This document shows positions 1 to 5,639 of a DNA stretch of 7,636 bases, piece after piece. The notes under the pieces were generated by a model that had not been told where the DNA came from, ran no database searches, and saw only the letters and a program-made list of their open reading frames with translations. The number at the start of each line of letters is the position of its first letter. The first letter of the stretch is position 1. Location of the stretch: positions 1 through 7,636 of the forward strand of contig CAZMND010000096.1 in the NCBI GenBank assembly GCA_964567585.1, in the 5' to 3' direction. This DNA is from CALZKI01 sp964567585. GTDB taxonomy: Bacteria; Bacillota; Clostridia; Lachnospirales; Lachnospiraceae. The position numbers and the translations under genes are program-made.

Positions 1-77
1 TGGATTACATTTACAGCAACAATGGAGAAAAGATATTGATTGAGCAAGAGCAGTCATTAGGTGAGTCCTACCGTTAA
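1..77 (+). CDS. 3' end of an unidentified gene (partial, cut by window edge)
   Basis: One frame is open from the window edge (first full codon at 3) to a TAA at 75-77. It encodes 24 residues, hydrophilic and acidic, ending GESYR. The other two forward frames hit stops within the first 45 bases. No start is visible, so this can only be the tail of a gene that begins outside the window. I do not recognise the family and 24 residues are too few to assign one. The stop lies inside the structured stretch that precedes the toxin gene, so the open frame may be accidental if the RNA antitoxin really begins here. Confidence 0.3.
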   Translation, partial: DYIYSNNGEKILIEQEQSLGESYR

Positions 78-143
78 GTGGAACCGATATGAGAGTTTTC
101 CGTTGCGACGGATACTACCAAGAGGCTGTGCATATGCACAGCC
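58..143 (+). ncRNA. candidate type III antitoxin RNA (ToxI/CptI-like)
   Basis: Known ToxN/AbiQ toxins are preceded by a small RNA antitoxin and a terminator, and this stretch holds that position. Visible structure: a weak stem TAGG/CCTA (58-61 with 67-70), and a clean hairpin TCCGT-TGCG-ACGGA (99-112). ACGG at 108-111 could pair instead with CCGT at 71-74, the kind of alternative pairing that could support a pseudoknot. TCCTACC (66-72) recurs as TACTACC (113-119), 47 bases later, which may mark one full unit plus the start of another. A multi-copy array is not seen, unlike the type locus. The call rests mainly on position next to the toxin; the 5' end is a guess. Confidence 0.35.
124..143 (+). 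terminator. palindromic hairpin between antitoxin region and toxin gene
   Basis: GGCTGTGCATATGCACAGCC is a perfect 20-base palindrome that folds into an 8-bp or longer stem, followed by CCCTTGTGTT. The T-run is poor, so this would be a leaky terminator. In type III loci such a hairpin separates antitoxin from toxin and lets only some transcripts read on, which keeps antitoxin in excess. It sits 21 bases before the toxin start. Confidence 0.6.
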
Positions 144-164
144 CCTTGTGTTATGGAGGAAATA

Positions 165-665
165 ATGAATAAACGATTCAAGCTATATCATGTCAACATC
201 AAATATATTCGAAATTTACATAAAGTAGATGATAATGTACCTTCTACATCACCACAAATAGGCAAACAGACACGCCCCTTCTTAGGCATCATTGTTCTAA
301 TTAACGGTTCAAAATTCTGTATCCCATTTACTTCTAATTCCAACAAGAAAACTAAAAAATTTGAAGCCATGCATGAAAACATAACTTTTCGCAAAATATG
401 CGATAAGAATGGACAAATATTGGCAGCCCTCAATCTCAACAATATGATTCCAGTACGCGACGAATATATAACGGAAATCGACCTGCAAATCCATCCGAAA
501 GATACCCCAAAACAACGTCAGTGTAAAAGATTGTGTATCAAAGAACTTAACTGGTGCCAGTCGCACCAAGCAGAAATCGAGCGATTAGCAAACGAATTAT
601 ACAAACTATACACCTCCAATGAACCTTTTGGAAAAAGAAAGATTTGTCTTAACTTCCCTGCATAA
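165..665 (+). CDS. ToxN/AbiQ-family type III toxin (endoribonuclease)
   Basis: Predicted toxin of a type III toxin-antitoxin system: a sequence-specific endoribonuclease held inactive by a pseudoknotted RNA. Such loci act in phage abortive infection or plasmid/element maintenance. The 166-residue product shows the family pattern I recognise: N-terminal YI(R)NL-x-DDNVP (14-25), RPFLGIIVLINGSKFCIPFTS (37-57), and a following basic stretch with K61/K62. In ToxN the equivalent T-S-x-K region holds the nucleolytic residues. ALNLNNMIP (88-96) matches the conserved second half. I start at 165, not at the in-frame ATG at 153, because GGAGG at 155-159 lies 5 bases before 165 and would be inside the gene otherwise. 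The family's C-terminal CNF-type motif is present as CLNFPA, but the protein stops there. In-frame sequence after the TAA reads EKECNKSK before the next stop (690-692), so a short tail may have been lost. Subfamily (ToxN, CptN or AbiQ) is not resolved. Confidence 0.85.
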   Translation: MNKRFKLYHVNIKYIRNLHKVDDNVPSTSPQIGKQTRPFLGIIVLINGSKFCIPFTSNSNKKTKKFEAMHENITFRKICDKNGQILAALNLNNMIPVRDEYITEIDLQIHPKDTPKQRQCKRLCIKELNWCQSHQAEIERLANELYKLYTSNEPFGKRKICLNFPA

Positions 666-712
666 GAAAAAGAATGCAATAAGTCTAAATAACTAAAATT
701 CTCAAACACTGT

Positions 713-877
713 CTATTTTCTAGCAATTTTCACTTTTTCTCTACCCGTTCGCGGACTCTCACATTGTTTGCAATATCTATCCTCCGAAAAATTCCAGTTT
801 TTACACGACGAACATTTTCAAAGCGTTTCTTTTCCCTGGAGGCTAGATTTTATCTTTCCCGATTCACTTAATTTTTT
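713..877 (-). pseudogene. zinc-ribbon gene remnant, interrupted by TGA
   Basis: Reading leftwards, the frame from 877 to the TAG at 713-715 encodes KKLSESGKIKSSLQGKETL, then TGA (818-820), then KCSSCKNWNFSEDRYCKQC and ESPRTGREKVKIARK. The two CxxC pairs, 10 residues apart, are a classic zinc ribbon. The TGA stands where many zinc ribbons have Trp (W-K-C-x-x-C), so a single TGG to TGA change would explain it. There is no ATG/GTG start with a ribosome binding site, and a stop (878-880) precedes the fragment. I read it as the decayed C-terminal piece of a lost gene. The parent gene is unknown. The rest of 666-954 holds only AT-rich spacer and a small TGCCG/CGGCA hairpin near 900-914. Confidence 0.5.
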
Positions 878-954
878 CTATTAATTTATATATTAGAATT
901 GCCGCCCTACGGCAGACCAATATTGTAACTATAGAAAAAATAAAGACATCCATA

Positions 955-1350
955 TTACCCCCAAAAAAAAGAAGTTGCACTCTCATAAAAACTATGCATT
1001 TCCTGCCACTCACCATATATCGAATATCCCTTACAGCCTAATACCATATATATTACAAACATTATAATCGCTTCCACAATAGCTACAGGAAACACTTTAA
1101 TTTCATAACAAAAAAGAAGCAAATCAAGCAACAATAACATTCCTGCAATAACATAAACCCACCACCTCGTAAAAACATAGTGTACAAAACTCCCTCTATG
1201 AGGCCCAATAGTATCCAATCCCCCCAACGCTAAAACTATAAACAAAAAAATTACCACAATTGTACTCAAGCAGCCATTCGGTTCTGAACCTTTTATAAAC
1301 TCCCACGTTCCGTCCGATTTTTCTCTTCCTTCCCATCTTTCTGTAAACAT
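955..1350 (-). CDS. small membrane protein, three predicted helices, unknown function
   Basis: 131 residues. A charged, Trp-containing N-terminus (MFTERWEGREKSDGTWEF) that should face the cytoplasm or form a small soluble lobe precedes three hydrophobic segments at about 28-46, 64-82 and 86-105. A short polar tail ends in SFFWG. No catalytic motif or family is recognisable. I chose the ATG at 1350 because GGAGG (1361-1365) precedes it by 10 bases. An upstream in-frame ATG at 1383 would add 11 residues but has no ribosome binding site. It is divergent from the Xre regulator that begins about 90 bases away, an arrangement in which the regulator may control it. Downstream there is only a weak GC hairpin (900-914). 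Low-complexity G5/T8 tracts near its 3' end are consistent with the AT-rich accessory setting. Confidence 0.6.
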   Translation of the reverse strand: MFTERWEGREKSDGTWEFIKGSEPNGCLSTIVVIFLFIVLALGGLDTIGPHRGSFVHYVFTRWWVYVIAGMLLLLDLLLFCYEIKVFPVAIVEAIIMFVIYMVLGCKGYSIYGEWQEMHSFYESATSFFWG

Positions 1351-1438
1351 AATCGTTCTTCCTCCCAACATTTCCTCTAACATATGTTTAAATCTTTATT
1401 TTAGTCATCTTTAAGGTAAAAACTCAAAGGAGCAAACT

Positions 1439-1678
1439 GTGAAAATCTACGATTATAATGGCAGGGCGAACATTGTCGGCAAAAAAATTTTAGAACTTAG
1501 AAAACAACAGAAATTGTCTCAAGAAGAATTGGCTGCAAAAATGCAACTAAATAATATTGAAATTTCCCAAAAAGTAATTAGCCGTATCGAAAAACAGGAG
1601 CGTTTTGTTACCGACTACGAATTGCTCGTATTTTCTCAGGTACTTAATGTTAGTATATATGAACTTTTGGAGCCATAA
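1439..1678 (+). CDS. Xre/Cro-type helix-turn-helix regulator
   Basis: A 79-residue single-domain DNA-binding protein. The HTH_3 (Cro/C1) fold is clear: NIVGKKILELRKQQKLSQEELAAKM (11-35) gives helices 1 and 2, SQKVISRIEKQER (43-55) the recognition helix and following turn, and DYELLVFSQVLNVSIYELL (59-77) the closing helices. It starts with GTG at 1439, preceded by AAAGGAG (1426-1432) at 6 bases; no in-frame ATG fits. Close relatives with the same 'YDYNG...IG' opening are common orphan regulators in Lachnospiraceae. It has no sensing or oligomerisation domain, so control is probably by dimer binding to a nearby operator. The likeliest targets are itself and the divergent membrane-protein gene, which is inference from position. 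It ends in a strong hairpin terminator that overlaps the stop codon. Confidence 0.9.
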   Translation: MKIYDYNGRANIVGKKILELRKQQKLSQEELAAKMQLNNIEISQKVISRIEKQERFVTDYELLVFSQVLNVSIYELLEP

Positions 1679-1721
1679 TAAAAAGTCTCTCGCATCAAAT
1701 CAAAGCGAAAGACTTTTTATT
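1677..1721 (+). terminator. intrinsic terminator of the Xre gene
   Basis: AATAAAAAGTCT (1677-1688) pairs with AGACTTTTTATT (1710-1721), and after one mismatch TCGC pairs with GCGA (1690-1693 with 1705-1708). The loop is 11 bases. The stem has A-rich and T-rich flanks on both sides, so it could stop transcripts from either direction. It begins inside the regulator's TAA stop. Confidence 0.8.
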
Positions 1722-1750
1722 ATATTATCTATCAATTCGAACAAACATAA

Positions 1751-1780
1751 AAAACGCCCCGGAAAACTCCGGAGCGTTTT
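1751..1780 (-). terminator. intrinsic terminator of the DUF6465-type gene
   Basis: AAAACGC (1751-1757) pairs with GCGTTTT (1774-1780), and CCGGA (1759-1763) with TCCGG (1768-1772) around an AAAC loop. Read leftwards, the stem is followed by six or more T residues (complement of 1749-1754), as expected for the gene ending at 1829. Confidence 0.85.
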
Positions 1781-1828
1781 ATGTACATTTCCAACACTAA
1801 TATAAACTTGTCAACGCTACGCGTCATC

Positions 1829-2221
1829 TTATAAAGAGAAGCTACCTGTAACTTCGTCGTTTACTACGTAGTAAGCCTGGCATTCTTCAGGTTTTACATA
1901 GATTTTAACTGTTTTGAATTCTGTAGCTTTACGTCCTAAATCGTATTTCCATACATCTTTAGCAATCTGAACAAGCTGTTCTGTTGTGTAAGCTTTACCT
2001 GCGAATTCAACTGTTACTTCTTCTTTTTTAACTGCTGCTTTAGCTGTTGTAGCTTTTTTTGCAGGTGCTTTCTTTGTTTCTTTAACTTCTACTGCTTTTT
2101 CTGCTACTGCTTTAGTTGCTGTAGCTTTAGTAGCTGTTGCTTTCTTTGCTGTTGCTTTTTTTGTTTCTTTAACTTCTGCCTGAACTGTAGCTGTTGCTTT
2201 TTTTGCTGCTGCCATTTTCAT
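1829..2221 (-). CDS. DUF6465-like lysine/alanine-rich basic protein
   Basis: 130 residues in two parts. Residues 4-66 are a disordered, histone-H1-like tail built from KKAT/KAPAKKAT-type repeats. Residues 68-130 form a compact C-terminal domain: VEFAGKAYTTEQLVQIAKDVWKYDLG, then KIYVKPEE, then AYYVVNDEVTGSFSL. That C-terminal pattern is the one I know from DUF6465 proteins of Lachnospiraceae, whose function is not established. The basic tail suggests nucleic-acid or polyphosphate binding, which is inference. The start is ATG 2221 with AAGGAG just upstream. The ATG two codons later (2215) is equally possible, with 9-base spacing, and gives the more usual MAAAKK opening. A longer in-frame start at 2278 would run through a stem-loop and the ribosome binding site and is unlikely. 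It is monocistronic: promoter at 2303-2331, 75-base leader with a hairpin, terminator at 1751-1780. Confidence 0.88.
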   Translation of the reverse strand: MKMAAAKKATATVQAEVKETKKATAKKATATKATATKAVAEKAVEVKETKKAPAKKATTAKAAVKKEEVTVEFAGKAYTTEQLVQIAKDVWKYDLGRKATEFKTVKIYVKPEECQAYYVVNDEVTGSFSL

Positions 2222-2250
2222 AATCTCCTTTTCTTTTTGAAAAACACACA

Positions 2251-2280
2251 AGATGACCCGCCATTTTGGCAGGTGCATCT
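2251..2280 (-). promoter_or_regulatory. leader stem-loop upstream of the DUF6465-type gene
   Basis: In the leftward transcript AGATG and CATCT pair, then after a small internal loop CCTGCC pairs with GGCGGG (one G-T wobble) around AAAAT. The hairpin fills the middle of the predicted 75-base leader and ends about 20 bases before the ribosome binding site. A short T-run follows only after eight more bases, so it is more likely an mRNA stabiliser or binding site than a terminator. Confidence 0.45.
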
Positions 2281-2302
2281 AAAAACTCTTTAATCTGTTA
2301 CG

Positions 2303-2331
2303 ATAGTACTATTTTAGTACGCATTTATCAA
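2303..2331 (-). promoter_or_regulatory. sigma-A-type promoter with overlapping palindrome
   Basis: Leftward -35 TTGATA (2326-2331) and -10 TACTAT (2303-2308) are separated by exactly 17 bases. A perfect 6-3-6 inverted repeat, GTACTA-TTT-TAGTAC (2306-2320), covers the -10 and the adjacent spacer, where a repressor dimer would block RNA polymerase. Predicted transcript start is near 2296, about 75 bases upstream of the start codon. Confidence 0.65.
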
Positions 2332-2348
2332 AAAGAAAAGAGTACATT

Positions 2349-2365
2349 TTCACGGAATTTTCACA
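2349..2365 (-). promoter_or_regulatory. 11-base direct repeat upstream of the DUF6465-type promoter
   Basis: On the plus strand TTCACG (2349-2354) and TTCACA (2360-2365) are separated by 5 bases (11-base step), ending 18 bases upstream of the -35. On the leftward strand this reads GTGAAAATTCCGTGAAAAT. Same-face direct repeats at one helical turn are typical of OmpR/PhoP-type response regulators. With only two copies the call is tentative. Confidence 0.3.
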
Positions 2366-2493
2366 TATATCCTATGCTTTTACTGTAAATTGTTACAAAA
2401 ACAAGCTCTATTTTATGGAAAAAGTGACCAAACTATGTTCTATTCCTATTTTTTGCTTGACAGACTCGCATCATATAAAGCACACAAAAACGC

Positions 2494-3453
2494 TTATAAA
2501 TCCACCCGATTTCGTATATCTCCATTCAAAAATGCTCGGATGTTTTCACAAGCTGCCTCCACGATCCTGGTTCTGGCTTCCACACTTCCCCAGGCCATAT
2601 GAGGCGTAATAATCAGTTTTTCGCTGTCTTTTATGTCATTTAAAGGGTTTTCATTACGAATCGGTTCTCCATCCAACACATCCAGTCCCGCGCCTGCAAT
2701 CACATTTTCATTTAATGCCCACGCCAAGTCAGCATTATTCACAACCGCTCCTCTGGCCACATTAATAAGAAACGCCGACTGTTTCATTTTACCGAGTGCC
2801 TCTTTATCAATCAGATTTCTGGTCAAATTGCTCAAAGGACAATGAATGGACAAAATATCCGATTCCTTCAGCAAAGTATCAAAGGACACATTTTCATAGT
2901 CAGGGCACGTATTTTTTCCGGTTACGGAATAATAGATCACACGGCATCCAAAAGCCTTAGCAATAGAAGCTACTTTTTTTCCGATATTACCCAGTCCGAT
3001 AATTCCCCATGTCTTTCCGCAAAGTTCACCAAAACGTCTGTCAAAATTCGAGAATTTATCCTGTGCGCCATAAGCACCGGATTTTACATAATTATCATAA
3101 TAGTACAGTTTCTCAAATAAAAAGAGTGCCATGGCAAAAGTATGCTGGGCTACGGAATCCGTACAATAATCCACAACGTTCGTAACGGCAATGTTTCTTT
3201 TTCTGCAATAGTCCAAATCCACATTGTCAAAGCCTGTGGCGAATTCACACACCATTTTAACATTCGGGCAGTTCCCGATGGTTTCCTCATTGATTGGAGC
3301 TTTGTTGGCAATTACGATATCCGCATCGCCCACGTGCGCCTCCACCTCATCTTTTACAGTGTTTTTATAATAGGTAACTTCTCCAAACTGCTCAAAACTA
3401 CTGACATCAATGTCAGTTCCTACAGTATTTCTTTCCAACACAACTAATTTCAT
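2494..3453 (-). CDS. D-2-hydroxyacid dehydrogenase, NAD(P)-dependent
   Basis: A 319-residue cytosolic oxidoreductase that interconverts a 2-keto acid and a D-2-hydroxy acid. The split catalytic domain is residues 1-100 plus the C-terminus. The Rossmann domain lies between, with GLGNIG at 153-158. The catalytic Arg, Glu and His are all in place: R234 in NVARGAVV, E263 in DGEP, H285 in TPHMAWG. Length is typical. The position after the second Rossmann strand reads VIYYSVTGKN (172-181) and lacks the Asp that binds the NAD ribose, so NADPH may be accepted. This sequence style is common in glycerate/hydroxypyruvate reductases, but the substrate cannot be settled here. GGAG sits 7 bases before the ATG. 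It follows the membrane-protein gene by 51 bases with no terminator between, so they are probably co-transcribed from 4176-4204. No good terminator is seen after its stop. Confidence 0.93.
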   Translation of the reverse strand: MKLVVLERNTVGTDIDVSSFEQFGEVTYYKNTVKDEVEAHVGDADIVIANKAPINEETIGNCPNVKMVCEFATGFDNVDLDYCRKRNIAVTNVVDYCTDSVAQHTFAMALFLFEKLYYYDNYVKSGAYGAQDKFSNFDRRFGELCGKTWGIIGLGNIGKKVASIAKAFGCRVIYYSVTGKNTCPDYENVSFDTLLKESDILSIHCPLSNLTRNLIDKEALGKMKQSAFLINVARGAVVNNADLAWALNENVIAGAGLDVLDGEPIRNENPLNDIKDSEKLIITPHMAWGSVEARTRIVEAACENIRAFLNGDIRNRVDL

Positions 3454-3504
3454 CGTCTTTCTCCAATACTCTTTTCTTATGTATAAAATACTCCATTCTC
3501 CATC

Positions 3505-4149
3505 CTATGTCAAAAATTCCCGAAGCAATGTTTCCAGTTCATGCTTGTCCTTTTCCGAAAAAAACCTCCCCCCCTGCACTTCGGGCACTTCTTCCTGCCT
3601 TTCAACCAGTTTCTGATTAAGGACTTCCTCTGTCTGTTTAAGCCTTCCTACCATATGATTTTCCAGATAATCCACAAGACTGAATTTCAAACTCAGCTTC
3701 TTTTCCTCAATTCCTGCAAAGGACGTAGACACATAGTAAATATAAAGTCCCAGAAATGCAATTACATAAAACGGCAGAATTTGTCCAATGGTTTCACCAA
3801 GAACTATCCCTCTTGCCGCTCCGATGCCCGAAAGTAAAACCGCAAACAACATAAGTTGCGCCGAAATCCTATGTACGGATGTAATCTTCATCTTGCCGAT
3901 TGAGATTTTTTCCAGAAAACGTTCCACAAAAACCGTTACATTACCCATACCTTCGTTCATTTTATAGCAGTTCACAAACTTGAGTTTACATTGCTTCAAC
4001 TGTTTATTCTCCGTGGAAGCCATATTTTCCGCCTCAGAAACCATTCGCCCAAGAACATTTCCTATAATAATCTGTAATACGACACTCACAAATATAACGG
4101 CGACAATTCCCGCCGACAAATACGGATGTCTTATAAAAATTTCAAACAT
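3505..4149 (-). CDS. conserved membrane protein, three predicted helices, unknown function
   Basis: 214 residues. Helix 1 spans about 11-32. A cytoplasmic-style polar loop (35-92) includes ENMASTENKQLKQCKLKFVNCY. Helices 2 and 3 lie at about 96-116 and 123-143. A charged, coiled-coil-prone tail (147-214) is rich in Glu, Lys and Leu. I recognise the general pattern (PYLSA... near the start, EAENMA, QCKLKF.NCY) from Lachnospiraceae hypothetical proteins, but no function is known to me. The overall shape resembles MotA/TolQ-type or scaffold proteins only loosely. AAGGAGG lies 7 bases before the ATG. It is first gene of a likely operon with the dehydrogenase. The coding strand carries G7 next to T7 (plus-strand 3558-3574) near codons 193-197, where slippage would alter only the last 20 or so residues. 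Confidence 0.8.
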   Translation of the reverse strand: MFEIFIRHPYLSAGIVAVIFVSVVLQIIIGNVLGRMVSEAENMASTENKQLKQCKLKFVNCYKMNEGMGNVTVFVERFLEKISIGKMKITSVHRISAQLMLFAVLLSGIGAARGIVLGETIGQILPFYVIAFLGLYIYYVSTSFAGIEEKKLSLKFSLVDYLENHMVGRLKQTEEVLNQKLVERQEEVPEVQGGRFFSEKDKHELETLLREFLT

Positions 4150-4175
4150 ATCTTTTCCTCCTTTTACACTTTCTT

Positions 4176-4204
4176 ATTATAAATTGTAAAAAAAAATCAT
4201 ACAA
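4176..4204 (-). promoter_or_regulatory. promoter of the membrane protein/dehydrogenase operon
   Basis: Leftward -35 TTGTAT (4199-4204), 17-base spacer and perfect -10 TATAAT (4176-4181). The spacer contains nine T residues in a row on this strand (plus-strand A9, 4188-4196). The start codon at 4149 is about 20 bases from the predicted transcript start, leaving a very short leader with the GGAGG site. Confidence 0.65.
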
Positions 4205-4257
4205 TATAAATAGACTTGTAATTCATTGCCAAATTTCTACATTTTTCCAAATTAATG

Positions 4258-4266
4258 TGGTATAAT
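4258..4266 (+). promoter_or_regulatory. extended -10 promoter of the TSCPD-murG operon
   Basis: TGG-TATAAT is a perfect -10 with the TGn extension. The sequence 17 bases upstream (TACATT, 4238-4243) is a poor -35, as expected when the extended -10 carries the contact. Transcription should start near 4273, about 44 bases before the first gene. It is divergent from the promoter at 4176-4204. Confidence 0.65.
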
Positions 4267-4316
4267 AGCACAAAATGCTTTAATCTTTTTTGATATACAT
4301 ATTAGGAGGTAGATTT

Positions 4317-4559
4317 ATGAGATATCAGACAAAAGGTACCTGCGCAGCCTACATTGACATCGAATTAGACGGCGACATTATCCGTTCCGTTTCTTTCTTT
4401 GGCGGTTGCAATGGTAATTTACAGGGAATTTCCAAATTAGTGGAAGGCATGAAAGCAGAGGATGCCATCAGCAAATTAAAAGGTATCAGATGTGGTTTTA
4501 AACCAACTTCCTGCCCGGACCAGCTGGCCTTAGCATTAGAAAGTATGATAAACAAATAA
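4317..4559 (+). CDS. TSCPD-domain protein (TIGR03905 type)
   Basis: An 80-residue protein that is essentially one TSCPD domain, named after its motif, here TSCPD at 64-68. This domain also ends some B12-dependent ribonucleotide reductases; the free-standing version has no proven function. Four cysteines (C9, C31, C59, C66) in GTC, GGCNGN, RCGF and TSCPD contexts fit a metal- or redox-binding site, which is inference from the family pattern. GGAGG (4305-4309) lies 7 bases before ATG 4317. An in-frame ATG at 4290 would swallow that site and is rejected. It is 18 bases upstream of murG with no terminator between, so the two share the promoter at 4258-4266. The pairing is probably one of expression rather than pathway. 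Confidence 0.92.
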   Translation: MRYQTKGTCAAYIDIELDGDIIRSVSFFGGCNGNLQGISKLVEGMKAEDAISKLKGIRCGFKPTSCPDQLALALESMINK

Positions 4560-4577
4560 ATTAAACCGGAGATTATT

Positions 4578-5639
4578 ATGAGTAAGAAAATCGTTTTAAC
4601 AGGCGGTGGTACAGCCGGACATGTCACTCCGAATATTGCTTTGCTTCCGCATTTACAAAATAAAGGATATGAAATCAGTTACATCGGCTCCTACGAAGGC
4701 ATTGAAAAGAAATTAATCGCCGATTACAACATTCCGTATTACGGAATTTCGACAGGTAAGCTTCGCCGCTATTTTGATCCGAAAAACTTCAGCGACCCAT
4801 TCCGCGTTATCAAAGGTTTTGGTCAAGCCAAAAAAATCCTGAAAGAAATCAAACCGGATGTGGTATTTTCAAAAGGCGGTTTTGTCAGCGTTCCGGTGGT
4901 ACGGGCCGCTGCCGCATTAAAAATTCCGTGTATCATCCACGAATCGGATATGACTCCGGGACTTGCCAACAAACTGTGCATTCCTGTGGCAAAGAGGATT
5001 TGTTGTAACTTTCCGGAAACCTTAAACCATCTTCCAAAGGATAAGGCAGTTTTAACCGGTTCTCCTATCAGGGAAGAACTCGCCAAAGGCAATAAACTCG
5101 CCGCCTATGAGGTGTGTGGTTTCACCGCTAACAAACCGGTTATTATGGTTATCGGCGGCAGTCTTGGCTCCGTAGCCATCAATAAAGCCGTCCGTGATGC
5201 CTTGCCAAGTTTGTTACATGACTTTCAGGTGGTACACATTTGTGGAAAAGAAAAAATTGATAACCTTCTGTTAACAACAAAAGGTTACCATCAGTTTGAA
5301 TATTTAAAAGCTGAATTAAAAGATATTTTTGCAATGGCAGACCTCGTTATTTCAAGAGCCGGTGCAAATGCAATCTGCGAAATTCTGGCACTCAAAAAAC
5401 CAAACCTTCTGATTCCGCTTCCTGCAAAAAGCAGCCGAGGAGACCAGATTTTAAACGCTGCCTCTTTTGAATCACAAGGCTACAGTATGGTAGTATCGGA
5501 AGACGACCTGACAAAAGAACTTTTAGTAGCCAAGGTTCAGGAACTCTACTGTAACCGAAACACTTACATTAAGGCTATGGAAGAAAGCGAACAGTCAGAC
5601 GCCATCAAAACCATTATGGCTCTCATTGAGGAAGCCTGA
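4578..5639 (+). CDS. murG: MurG, UDP-GlcNAc:lipid I N-acetylglucosaminyltransferase
   Basis: Peripheral membrane GT-B glycosyltransferase that moves GlcNAc from UDP-GlcNAc onto undecaprenyl-pyrophosphoryl-MurNAc-pentapeptide (lipid I). The product is lipid II, the last cytoplasmic precursor of peptidoglycan. At 353 residues it is normal length. N-terminal acceptor domain: GGGTAGHVTP (9-18) with conserved H15, FSKGGFVSVP (97-106) and HESDMTPGLANK (121-132). C-terminal donor domain: GGSLGS (193-198), VISRAGANAICEI (257-269) with E268, and SSRGDQILNA (285-294), the counterpart of the usual DHQ..NA sugar-contact motif. The ATG at 4578 has GGAG 6 bases upstream. It is second in an operon with the TSCPD gene and is not beside other division/cell-wall genes. 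Its last 17 bases overlap the convergent GNAT gene, and no terminator separates them. Confidence 0.96.
   Translation: MSKKIVLTGGGTAGHVTPNIALLPHLQNKGYEISYIGSYEGIEKKLIADYNIPYYGISTGKLRRYFDPKNFSDPFRVIKGFGQAKKILKEIKPDVVFSKGGFVSVPVVRAAAALKIPCIIHESDMTPGLANKLCIPVAKRICCNFPETLNHLPKDKAVLTGSPIREELAKGNKLAAYEVCGFTANKPVIMVIGGSLGSVAINKAVRDALPSLLHDFQVVHICGKEKIDNLLLTTKGYHQFEYLKAELKDIFAMADLVISRAGANAICEILALKKPNLLIPLPAKSSRGDQILNAASFESQGYSMVVSEDDLTKELLVAKVQELYCNRNTYIKAMEESEQSDAIKTIMALIEEA

Noticed and set aside
818..820. Selenocysteine or TGA-as-Trp decoding in the zinc ribbon
   Set aside because: No SECIS-like hairpin follows at the right distance, the fragment lacks a start, and simple nonsense decay explains it.
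1605..1805. Plus-strand open frame overlapping the Xre gene end and two terminators
   Set aside because: It runs through two hairpin terminators in another frame, with no ribosome binding site. Its protein is a shadow of the regulator.
2222..2278. 19-residue N-terminal extension of the DUF6465-type protein
   Set aside because: It would be coded by the leader stem-loop and the ribosome binding site, has no site of its own, and does not fit the usual MA-K start.
2383..2398. TGTAA-ATTG-TTACA inverted repeat as an operator
   Set aside because: Arms of five bases in a very AT-rich gap are expected by chance, and it is not placed at any promoter I can define.
2474..2499. Terminator after the dehydrogenase (AAGC/GCTT hairpin)
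   Set aside because: The stem is only about four firm pairs and lacks a T-run in the leftward direction.
2842..3447. Plus-strand open frames opposite the dehydrogenase
   Set aside because: They are antisense shadows of a gene with complete catalytic motifs and have no ribosome binding sites or recognisable protein content.
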